Shown here piece by piece: positions 55,242-64,000 of a stretch of DNA of 64,000 nucleotides. The translations under genes were made by a program, and so were the position numbers. The first letter of the stretch is position 1; each line of letters begins with the position of its first letter. The DNA is from Pascua guehoae (Eukaryota; Basidiomycota; Tremellomycetes; Trichosporonales; Trichosporonaceae): NCBI GenBank assembly GCA_001600415.1, contig BCJX01000004.1, forward strand, positions 825,689 through 889,688. Direction: 5' to 3'. The notes below the pieces were generated by a model, which was not told the DNA's origin, made no database searches, and saw only the letters and a list, made by a program, of their open reading frames with translations.

Positions 55242-57801
55242 CTACTGCTTGTCACCGGGGCCGCCGTTCTTCCAGCCGTCCTCGACACCGTCGGCGCGCT
55301 TCTTCTTGAGCCACTCGTAGACGACGGCAAGGTCCTTGGTCGCCCACTCGCCCTCGCCCTCGGCGCACACGGCGTCGTAGACGGCCTTGGACGCCCATGT
55401 CAGGGGGAGAGGCTGCGAGACACCGGCACCGGCAGTAAGGGCAAGGTTGACGTCCTGTAAAGTGTTAGTGCTGGTCCAGGGGGACATCGATCACGATGGG
55501 AGGAGAGACGTCTCCCATGTCGTCTTGGACTCACCTTGAGCATGAGCTTGGTCTGGAAACCGCCGTTGAAGTCGCGGTCACCAGGGCCCGGAACGCCCTT
55601 GATAGGGGGGTTGATCGTGGACGACCACGACTGCGCGGTAGAGGTGTTGAAGATGTCGTGCAGCAATGCCTCGTCGACGCCGAGCGCCTTGCCGAGGGCG
55701 AGACCCTCAGAGAGACCGATCTGGTTGATGGCGAGGACAAGGCTGCCGGGTTAGTGGGGTTCCATGCCAGGATGTGTATGGGTGATGCCGATGCTGGGTC
55801 TGTCTCCCAGTCGTCTGGTCTACCGCTCTGGTAGACGTGACGTCGCCGAGCACTTGGAGTAACGCGATGTTGTCTTTCGTCCACGGTCGACGTCGACCTC
55901 AACCATGCGGCACCGCCGATGTGCCTCTCCCTCCGAGCCTCCGTCTCCTACTCACTTGTTGGCAACCTTGACACCGACACCGGCACCGTTAGCACCGCAC
56001 AAAAGGACACGGCCAGGACGGGCCATGCGCTGGAGGAGGGGCTTGGCGAGGTCACCGGCAATCTTGTCGGACTGGCCGTACATGATGGTCAGGGTGCCGC
56101 CAATAGCGCCGGCAGTGCCTGTTGTCAGCAGCTGATACTTTGTGAATGGATAATGGAGAACAATATGTGGATCGTGGAGTGTAGAAACGCTCGGCTGAGC
56201 CGGAAGGCTTGCCCAAGCGTCCTAGCGACGTTGATGATGCGATCGCACCGACGGGATCGAAGATTCCGGCCCACGACTAAACACGATCTCTCGTGAAGAG
56301 CCATGGCAAGCTTGCACCGCCAGCTCGTAGTACTGCTGCACACCACTCCACCCTGGCCAATCCTCCACCCTTCAAGCATCTACCGCCGCCAGTGCCTCCG
56401 TGCGCCAGCTGGTACTCACCACCCGAGACGGGGCCGTCAACCATGAAGGCCGACTTGCCGGTCTGCTCGTGAACCGAGTTGGCCACGCGGGTCGAGCCGG
56501 CGGGGTCGAGCGTGGTGTGGTCAACGAACAGCGAGTGGGCGTGGGTGGTGCCCTCAATGGGGCCGTCGACGAGCCAAGGGAGGACCTTGATGTCCTCCAT
56601 CAGCGAGCCAGAGACACCCTGGAGACCCTGCACAAGACCCTGCTCGCCGAGGTAGACGGCCTCGACCTGGGGGGTCGAGGGGACCATGGTGTGGACGTGC
56701 GCAGCCGCCTTGGCAACCCTGGGGGTTAGTTGACATGAACAACAAGTAGGGGATGGTAAACGAGAGTGTGGTTTTGGAAGAATGGTGCGAGTCGGGCGAA
56801 GGGGGAGGGATGTGTGGTAGGGCTCTACCCCAGGCAAGATGGCCGAATGCCAGAGAGCGCAATATAGAATGGCGACGGAGATGAGAGTAGCTCTTGTCGC
56901 TGGGAGCCGCGACAGGCCAAGCGGCAACCGTCTCTCATCCTCGCAGGACTTTGCTGTTCCACCAAGTCGCCACAAGTCTGCGGTGGACAGGTGCCTGTAA
57001 AGGACCAACATGCCATGGGAGGTGAATGGTTCAAGGGCCGTTGTCTTTACGGGCCTCCATGCCACCTTGTCGTCCCACTCATCCCCCTGTCTTGTCCCAG
57101 TGCTTCGCTGCTGTGCAGCTACTCGCTCTCTCCCAACACGCCTGTCCCAGTCTCAGTCAACTCACTCAGCGGGGGTGCTAACACGCTTAATCCGCGACGC
57201 CGCCTCGGGGTCAGTCTTGGCGATGAAGTCGACGAACGCCTTGGCGTTGGCATCGCTAGGGTCGCAGATGACCATGCTGGGGGGCGTCGAGCCCGCCGCC
57301 TGCTTAGCCGCCGCGACCGACTTGGTGAAGAGGTGGCCGGCCATGGGCTGGCCTGTGTGTGTTAGTTGTGGGTACGGCGATATAATGGCTAGTCGGGAGG
57401 ATGGGTAGACAGCTGGAGCTGGTCATGGAGAGGGTGTATCTAGCTGTCGAGGGCAGGTGGTTACGAGTAGAGCCAGCAAGAGTACTAGCAATGCCGTCCA
57501 GGCAGGCTCAACCGCCGTTGACCAGCCAGCCAGATTTCTGCAGGTGACTTTGACCTCCAGAGTGATGGGCACGTCTGTGCCCGTAGCACTCAGAGGTCCA
57601 CTACAGTGGCCGTCGCTGTTCAACGGCGGTGCCACGCGCCCCAACACTTGCTCGACCTCACACACACACCGCTCCCGATGTCGATGCCACCGTTTCGGGC
57701 GTCCTCCCAACCTCTGCAACGACGAGACACGTACCCATCTGGCCGAGGCCGATCCAGCCAAGGGTGGCCGAGCGGTTGAGGACGAGGCGAGTGGGGATCA
57801 T
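55242..57801 (-). CDS. 3-hydroxyisobutyrate dehydrogenase
   Basis: The enzyme oxidises 3-hydroxyisobutyrate to methylmalonate semialdehyde with NAD in mitochondrial valine breakdown. Inferred exons are 57801-57735, 57352-57166, 56718-56420, 56118-55956, 55742-55535 and 55454-55242; the sum gives 378 residues in consistent phase. Motifs are GWIGLGQMGQPMAGHL (NAD fold), DGPVSGGTAGA (substrate loop), GVGVKVANNL with the catalytic Lys, and GDRDFNGGFQTKLMLKD near the C-terminus. The N-terminus (MIPTRLVLNRSAT) is basic and short, a possible mitochondrial presequence. Introns are long here (302-447 nt for three of them). It is about 40 residues longer than the human enzyme. Confidence 0.92.
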
Positions 57802-58728
57802 GGTGAGCAGGTGGTGGAGTGGATGAGGGTGTGGGCTTTTGGGAAAGAAGAAGAGTTGGGATATAAAAAGAAGAGGAGAAGTGAGAAGCAAGCGTGGGGG
57901 CTTTCAGTAGTGCAGCCAGCAGTGCAGCCAGATAGTCGACCTCTTCGTGGGCAGGCAGGTCCGGTGTGGTCTGTCTATGGTGGTCGGGTTCCTCGCCCAT
58001 TCAACTGTGGGTGAGTATTGCCGAACTGCACCATACAGAACCCATAGAGCATCTCGGGTCGAGGCAGCTCGGACCGGACCATACACAAGGGCCGCCGTAT
58101 CTCCGTGGGGGCAACGGGGAACCGACAAGGGCCAGGGGTGCGCCAGTGGGGGCCCTCCATCTTGTTAGGCTGGTGGAATGCGCCCACCGCCAAAAGGCGC
58201 CCACCACTACTTAGCCGAGCCAAAACGCTGGCAAACGGTGCTTATTGTGCGACCATGGCACAGGTCCTCTCGGCCGGGTACACGTGGACTGTGCCTGAAA
58301 CATGAAATCACACAAATATTGGCCTACGTAACACTTGAAATCCACACCACAGCCTGCCTCTCGGCCGAGTGGTCCAAAAATGACACGTCAGTCGATGAGC
58401 TTATCACCTGCTGTGGCACATTGGATTCGACTTTGTGTCAATCAACCACCACTTCGAACTCGACGCACGCGACAACCAACGACCAACTCACCCTCGTCAC
58501 CGACCTTATCCATCCACCTAGCCCATCCGTCCTTCCCTCCCTGCGGAGTCCCCAGTGACCAGACGTCCTGTCTAAGCCGCATATAATCGGGCGTGGGACG
58601 TCGACCGCTCCACACCTGCGCCAGCACCTTCCCTCCACTGAGCACCCCATCTACTGGCCACCCTTTCGCCCTCTGAGGCCTGTTACCACCTCCGCTCACC
58701 AGCGCCAAGGATTCTCCCGCCGGAGCAC
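57802..58728. promoter_or_regulatory. Divergent intergenic region
   Basis: Dehydrogenase and RS-rich genes are transcribed away from each other; no third gene is seen. Confidence 0.5.
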
Positions 58729-60204
58729 ATGCCACGCTCCCCATCACCTTTTCGGCGGCGATACCGCTCCCCGTCTCCGATGCGTTTTGGCCCCAGCCGC
58801 GGCGGCGACCGCTACCGCGGTGGCGACTGGGACGACCGCGACCGTGACCGTGACCGCGACCGTGACAGGGATCGTGACCGCGACCGTGATCATCCCCGAG
58901 GTCGGCGCGGCGGTCGCGGCCGCGACAGGGACCGCGACGACGATCGCGATTGGGACTCGTACTACCGCCGGCGCGAACTCTCCCCAGCCTCTGCGACGCC
59001 CAGTTCGCGCGCTGGCACGCCCGAAGAGGGGCAGATTACTTCCCCCGATCACCGGCGCCGGAGTCGGTCGCCTCCGCCACGCAGACGGAGCCGCTCTCCT
59101 CCCCCTCCACCGCGCAGGCGGAGCAGGTCGCCGCAGCGTGGATTCTCGGACCGGTTTGCGGACCGGTATCGTGGAGACTTTGATGAGCGGGATCGTGACC
59201 GGGATAGGGACAGGGATCGCCGGCCTCGCCGTTGGGGACGGAGTAGGAGCCGCTCGCGCCGGTCGAGTAGCGAGAGTTCGCGCTCGCCGTCGCCGCGGCG
59301 GAGGAGCCCCGACCGCGACCGTGAGCGTGATCGGGACAGGGAGAGGGACAGGCCCAGTGAGCGTCCTTCGACCGCAGAGCGTGACCGTCCCGGACCGAGC
59401 GAGCGCGACCGCGACCGTGTGCCACCACCACGCGTCCCGCTCGCTGCACCGTCAGGCCCAAGGGCAGACCGACCCCCTCCCACCGGGCCGCGCGCGTACG
59501 GCCCCAACGCCGGCGTAGGAGGCGGACCAGGACCAGGACCGGTACCCGCGGGACGCGGTCCACCTCCGGGCTATGGTGCGCCGCTTGACGGGCGACTGCC
59601 CTGGGCCCAGCGTGGCCCTGCACCGGGCATCAATACCGCACCCGTAAACGCCGCCAACGTTGCCAGCGTCGGTGGTGCCACCAGTGCAGGAATGTCGCCC
59701 ACCGTGGTTGCGCGGACGACACCAGGCCTCAGCCCCGCGACCCTTGCGAGCCCCAACCCCAACGCACCCCTCGCGAGCCCCGGCATCACCATCCCCGCGG
59801 CGCAACCCACGCCCAACCCCTACGCGCGCCCACCGCCTACTCCCCTCCCGGCCGATCCCGGATCGACATCCGCATCGACGTCGACCACCGCTGTCCCCCA
59901 AGTCGCACCCCCCGCACCACCCCTGGACGAGGCCGAGACGCGCGCCCTCGCACTCCAAGCGCGCATCACGGCCGAACTCCCGCCCCTCAAAATCCCCTTT
60001 GTCGGCGCATGGGAGGCAGAACTCGCAGCGCACCAGGCACGTATCGTGCCATTAGCCGCAGCCGTGCTGCGCGCACAAGGCCAGGCGCGCGTCGCTGCCG
60101 CCGTCCTCGCGGACGCAGAGGCGGAGCGCGCGGCGGCGGCCGAGAGGAGGCGTGTCGTCGAGAAGGCACTGGGGACGACGGCGATCGGTATGCTGGGTGT
60201 CTAG
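58729..60204 (+). CDS. Arg/Ser/Asp-rich (RS/RD) protein
   Basis: An intronless frame of 491 residues with ATG in the context CACATG. The first 230 residues are an RS/RD domain: MPRSPSPFRRRYRSPSP, long RD dipeptide runs, and SRSPPPRRRSRSPPPP blocks. A Pro/Gly/Ala-rich middle follows. The last 100 residues are probably helical (EAETRALALQARITAEL, AAVLADAEAERAAAAERRR) and may form a coiled coil. No RRM or zinc finger is seen. RS domains are typical of spliceosome-associated nuclear proteins, so a pre-mRNA processing role is inferred; the family is not recognised. Confidence 0.75.
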   Translation: MPRSPSPFRRRYRSPSPMRFGPSRGGDRYRGGDWDDRDRDRDRDRDRDRDRDRDHPRGRRGGRGRDRDRDDDRDWDSYYRRRELSPASATPSSRAGTPEEGQITSPDHRRRSRSPPPRRRSRSPPPPPRRRSRSPQRGFSDRFADRYRGDFDERDRDRDRDRDRRPRRWGRSRSRSRRSSSESSRSPSPRRRSPDRDRERDRDRERDRPSERPSTAERDRPGPSERDRDRVPPPRVPLAAPSGPRADRPPPTGPRAYGPNAGVGGGPGPGPVPAGRGPPPGYGAPLDGRLPWAQRGPAPGINTAPVNAANVASVGGATSAGMSPTVVARTTPGLSPATLASPNPNAPLASPGITIPAAQPTPNPYARPPPTPLPADPGSTSASTSTTAVPQVAPPAPPLDEAETRALALQARITAELPPLKIPFVGAWEAELAAHQARIVPLAAAVLRAQGQARVAAAVLADAEAERAAAAERRRVVEKALGTTAIGMLGV

Positions 60205-60967
60205 GGAGCCCGTAGCATGTGGAGTGTGAAGTACGCGAGCGAGACGAGTGGACCTGTGCAACAAGACCAAAGTGAGGTCGGGTGGATGTGTAGAGGCGGT
60301 GGCATGTAGCGACGTTCATGTAACTATACGTCTACAACCGTGGCCTTGGCTGCTGTGGTTGCGATGGTGTGCAGGAGGTCAGGGACGTGCCGCAATGCCT
60401 CGAGTGCCACCGACTGGCGCAGTAGTGCTACCCGTTGTCCACAACTTGGCGTCTGGAAGGGGAGATATCCAAAGCCACATTTGATCGAAGGTTGAGCAGG
60501 CGCGCAGTTACGTTCCAGAAGAGCTTGGCCCTCGTCACGCGAATGAGGTAGCGCTGGTGACCAGCAGCATCTTCTCACAACCACGACCAGATGGGCCACG
60601 CGGTCGTGCGCGTTGTAACTAGGTACAAAGTGGTGGCACGAGGCGACTATCCCTCCTCCTTCTCGCAAGCAAGCATTTGCAGCGCCAACCCCTATAGCCA
60701 CTACCACTGGACACCGCTTCCGTCCCATTTCACTGTCAGCGACAACGCCTGCGCAACGGGAACCTAGTCATCCTGTTTCCGTAGGCCTTCCAACCTGCAC
60801 CCTGCCGGCTCTGCACGCTGTGGGTATACCATACATACGATCATGCGAGCCATCCAACACCCCCCTCAGACAACCTATACCTAGCCGTCGAACGGCGCGA
60901 TCGGCCTGCTGTTCCACTGCGTAAGTCAGCATGTGCGACCACCAAATGCGCCAGGCTGCCTCGGGCC
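60205..60967. other. Intergenic region with possible small minus-strand gene
   Basis: Convergent 3' flanks of the RS protein and squalene synthase. A coding-like minus-strand segment at 60324-60600 is listed separately. Confidence 0.4.
60324..60600 (-). CDS. Possible small gene or 3' exon, family unknown
   Basis: The minus strand encodes GHQRYLIRVTRAKLFWN, then after a plausible intron (GTAACTG to TTCCAG) ALLRQSVALEALRHVP and LLHTIATTAAKATVV before a stop at 60324. The composition looks coding and helical. No start or upstream exon can be fixed, so it may be a small gene of which only the end is visible, or chance. Confidence 0.25.
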
Positions 60968-62835
60968 TCAACGGCCGCTTGGGAAACTCACGTCCTCAAA
61001 CTTGTACGCGGCCCAGATGGCGCCGTATCCGACAACAAGGAACAAGACGAGCATGGCGCCGATAATGCTACCAACAATCATCCATGGGAATGGCTCGTTC
61101 TCGGACAGTTTGCGCTTGGCAGCGAGCTCCTCGGGGGTGTCAATGTGGTCGGCGGGCTTGAGGATGCCGCGGTTACGGAGGTCCTCGAGCAGCTTTTCCT
61201 TGCGCTCCGCCTCGGCCTTTGCCTGCGCCGCCTTGACGAGGTTGGCATACAGACCTGCACGCGCGTCTGTCGACATGGGGTCGATGGACGTCTGGGCCTT
61301 GCCGCCCTGGTTCTCAATGATGAGGAACGACGGGTAGTGGTGCTCGCACCACTGCTCGATGCGGCCGCATGCAATCGCAAAGCGCAGCATGTTGGGCTCG
61401 TCCTTGGGCACCTTTGCGTGGATCGACTTTGCATAATCGCGGAACATGAACGCGACGTCGCGGGGGTTTGTGCTACGCAAGACGATCTGGGCGTCAGTCA
61501 GTTCACTAGTCATGTTGCAATGCTCTGGGTTACTCACCTGCACGGCCGTGCCCTTGCGGATCTTGACATTCTGCTTGAGGATCAAGGGGTTCATAAAGCA
61601 CGCATCAAGGGTTGCCATGGCCATGACGGCTGGGATGGCGACAAAGTTGAACACGGACTGGTTCTTGAGGAGCGTAAGGTAGTCGAGCGCGTCGGGAGCG
61701 TGGCGCAGGGCGTCGAGGACCATCTCATTGGCAGCCCATTGAGCCTCCCTCTGACGCGCAGGGTCGACAATCTCCTTCATCGAGTTGAAGCCATACTTGC
61801 CCCAAATCGCACGCGGCCAGAACCCACGGCCCTCGTCAACGTCCTCCTTGATGTCACGGTAAATGTTGGTCTTCTGCAGGAGCATGCCCATCGAGTTGGA
61901 CAGCGTAAGCTGGTCGGCGATAAACGAGCGCTCCTTGCCCGACGACGCAAACAAGCCCGACAGACCCTCGCCGACAAGACCAGCCACGTAGTGGCAGTAC
62001 AGGTCATAGTCGGCAATCGAGTTGACCTCGGCGACTGGCAGCTCTGGCGTGGCGAGTGCTGCAAAGTCGGCCATGCCCTTGCCCATCTTGCGCGTGATTT
62101 CGGCAATAACGTCCTGGTACCTGTACCGTTAGCATGCAATGACCTACCGCTCGCGCCCGCCGACACTAGCTAGCACTACTTACTTGGTATCCAAGAGGGC
62201 AAACTCTGCCTGGATCTTGTCAAACTCGACCAACACTGCACGGTCCTTTTCGTTGGGCCCCGAGCCGGTGAACGTCCACCCGGGCTCGTAGAGCTTGAGG
62301 TGGAACTCGCGAAGAAGAGGAAGCTTGACCGAGTTGGGCACGGCCATGTCGTCCTCGACAGTGTCGAGCGCGCGGAGAACGAGGTAGAAGAGGCAGACCT
62401 GTTGGTGTCAGACAACCACACTGTTGCTTTTCCCATCACAGCTTGTCGCTCGCGGGGCCGCGCACAACTACGCACCACTCGGGCAAGGTCTCCCTCGAGC
62501 TCCTTGATCACCATCGAAAAGCTTCGGCTCGTCTGGTCAAGGAACTCCCAGCATCGCTTCATCGTTGGCCGGTCATATCCCGTGAAGGGCAACTCCTTGG
62601 CCTCTGTAATGTCGCGGTGGTCCTTCCAGATCTTGTAGTTGATCAGAGAGCGGAGCTCGCTCTAGCTGGTTAGCAGTGGTATCGACGAGGCGCGAGACGG
62701 GATGCGTACCGGGTGGGTCATGCCTGGGAGACTGTCAGCTAAAAGTCCCCACAAAGTGCTAGCCCGCCGGCAAGGCTTCCATGCCAAGCCGTCAACACTT
62801 GACTTACCCAGCCAAATCAGGTCGACAGCGCCCAT
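60968..62835 (-). CDS. ERG9: Squalene synthase
   Basis: Farnesyl-diphosphate farnesyltransferase joins two farnesyl diphosphates to squalene, the first committed step of ergosterol synthesis, on the ER. The first exon is 62835-62808 and the second only 14 nt (62723-62710), followed by several longer exons. Motifs: KIWKDHRDITEAKELPF, the first Asp-rich DTVEDDM, YCHYVAGLVGEGLS, and the second Asp-rich NIYRDIKEDVDEGRGFWP. A C-terminal hydrophobic anchor (PWMIVGSIIGAMLVLFLVVGY) precedes YKFED. The stop at 60968 gives the tail VSFPSGR; alternatively GAC followed by GTGAGT could be a donor, with a different last exon. Confidence 0.96.
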
Positions 62836-63542
62836 GTTTTAACCGAGTGGGATGGAATACGAGACGCGGGTACGAGGGTTGACGAGTCGTTCCAATACTT
62901 GCGGCAGGGGAGGGGTCTGTTGAACGAGATGAGATGGGAGGTGGTTGGGGACGTTGAAGAGGACGGTGACCTGGACGACCTGTCTGTCTGTCTGGCAGTG
63001 TTGGAGAGGGGCCGAGATCGGCCCGGTGGAAGACGTACGACTCAGGGTCCAGGTGGTGCAGGTAAGTACAAGTGATTGAGAGCAGAGAGATTCCGCACTG
63101 CCCAGCCGCCGCCGTGCCGTGCGCCGTGGCAACCAGCCGTCCGTGGTGCCGCAGCCAGCTGGCCAGCTGGGCAACTTGCAACTGCGCGCAACTGGCAGCT
63201 GGGCGCACGCGACGACACGACAAACTACCGGACTGCCGACCACCACCTGGGTCCTAGGCGCATGCCGCCTGTAACAGCCAACGGCCCGCATAACATTCTT
63301 GACTCCGCCAGGGCCATGCCAGGCTGGCATGAATTTCCAGATCCCAATCCAGGTACCCAGGTCGAGTGAGGGTGGCATGATCAATTACAGACGGAGCCAA
63401 ATCAATAATCCCACGGTACCTGGCCGGCCTGCCACACACACGGGATTATTTCTCGAATTCATGGCCACTGTGGAGACTACCATTGTGGACTTCGTTCAAG
63501 TTCAACGTCAATCCTCTTCCTCGCTCCCATCCATTGCCACCC
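62836..63542. promoter_or_regulatory. Divergent ERG9 / IWS1-like promoter region
   Basis: The 707-bp stretch separates two divergent start codons. No TATA box or third gene is evident; CAGCTGGCCAGCTGGGCAAC-type repeats occur near 63150-63200. Confidence 0.5.
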
Positions 63543-64000
63543 ATGTCTTCGTCGCCCCGGGCCGAACCCGCCGAGTACGAGACTGCGCCGTCTCCAGGTG
63601 CAGGCGGCTCTCCCGCTCGCGATGCGTCTCCGGCTGCCGGCGCACCCGAACGCACAGACGCTGCTGAACCGACGCAAGATGGTGCTGCCGGCGGAATCTA
63701 TGACGAAGTGTTTGGTGGAGGTGGTGACGATTCCGACATCTCGGACAACGAGGGCGCACCACGCGCAGCACCAACAAAGGGTGGGGGCGACGATGATGAT
63801 GACGACGACGACGACGATGACGAGGACACGTACCGCCCCGCCACTGCGACTTCGCCCGCCAAGCTGCCCAAGTTTAAGAAGCGGCGCGGAAGCGGCGATG
63901 GCGGAGACGATGGCGACGATGGCGACGGCGACGAGGACGAGGAGCGGCGCAAGCGCAAGAAGCGCAAGCAGGAAAAGCGGGACAAGCGGAACCGCGAGTC
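63543..64000 (+). CDS. IWS1/SPN1-like transcription elongation factor, N-terminal part
   Basis: An open frame from ATG (context CCCATG) to the window edge, 152 codons. It encodes an acidic, disordered region: MSSSPRAEPAEYETAP, then IYDEVFGGGGDDSDISDNEG, a run of Asp, KLPKFKKRRGSGD, and a Lys/Arg-rich end. The (I/F)YDEVFG plus SD-rich box and the K(L/I)PxFK motif are features of fungal Iws1/Spn1 N-termini, which bind Spt6 during RNA polymerase II elongation. The conserved TFIIS N-terminal-like domain would lie beyond the window, so the call is moderate. Confidence 0.6.
   Translation, partial: MSSSPRAEPAEYETAPSPGAGGSPARDASPAAGAPERTDAAEPTQDGAAGGIYDEVFGGGGDDSDISDNEGAPRAAPTKGGGDDDDDDDDDDDEDTYRPATATSPAKLPKFKKRRGSGDGGDDGDDGDGDEDEERRKRKKRKQEKRDKRNRE

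Noticed and set aside
59036..60033. Antisense frames across the RS/RD protein gene
   Set aside because: Produced by the repeated GACCGN codons; low-complexity shadows.
61145..62173. 342-residue open frame antisense to squalene synthase
   Set aside because: Fully inside ERG9 exons and without recognisable motifs.

Overview
The window is nuclear DNA of a GC-rich, intron-rich basidiomycete yeast. The gene set (SIN3, ERG9, peroxisomal acyl-CoA synthetase, REX4, an IWS1 N-terminus), short introns of about 40-120 nt with a CTGAC or CTAAC branch point a few bases before the 3' AG, and C/G-ending codons best fit Tremellomycetes, probably Trichosporonales. The genus is inference. There is a 45-base N gap at 7423-7467, a single N at 9866, and many long poly-C/poly-G tracts.

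Layout. 250-2009: 3' part of a PP2C phosphatase. 3125-5887: peroxisomal long-chain acyl-CoA synthetase ending in a PTS1. 5888-9570: mostly non-coding with a 47-bp tandem repeat and the gap. 9571-11523 (-): intact eight-exon succinyl-CoA ligase alpha-like gene in which the phospho-histidine is glutamine. 13.2-16.3 kb: tandemly duplicated locus for a small secreted four-cysteine protein, each copy embedded in diverged direct repeats. 16.6-17.3 kb: tRNA-Phe(GAA) and tRNA-Gly(GCC). 17527-18534: GRF zinc-finger protein with a PIP-like motif. 19120-21422 (-): PI-PLC X-domain phosphodiesterase. 21854-22190 (-): two intron-containing tRNA-Arg(CCU) copies. 22946-23774: orphan lysine-rich gene. 25735-27502 (-): NADP-type alcohol dehydrogenase. 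28827-30441 (-): probable Sld7/MTBP-like replication factor. 31191-32704 (-): REX4 exonuclease, divergent from an M19 dipeptidase at 33006-34750. 35355-36740 (-): BRCT-like protein. 39064-43209: SIN3. 44292-47026 (-): UPF0658-type Golgi membrane protein. 51334-53124: AAAP amino-acid transporter. 54.5-55.1 kb: two minisatellites. 55242-57801 (-): 3-hydroxyisobutyrate dehydrogenase. 58729-60204: RS/RD-rich protein. 60968-62835 (-): squalene synthase. 63543-end: IWS1 N-terminus, cut by the window edge.

Most genes are housekeeping (lipid and sterol synthesis, valine catabolism, chromatin, transcription, replication, rRNA processing) and form no operon-like or biosynthetic cluster. The points that deserve attention are the histidine-less ligase alpha paralogue, the duplicated four-Cys secreted-protein locus with its repeat modules, the GRF/PIP protein and the Sld7-like gene. 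Splice sites were inferred by eye from reading-frame continuity and branch-point motifs. Exon ends may be off by one or two bases, but exon sums were checked for frame in most genes.
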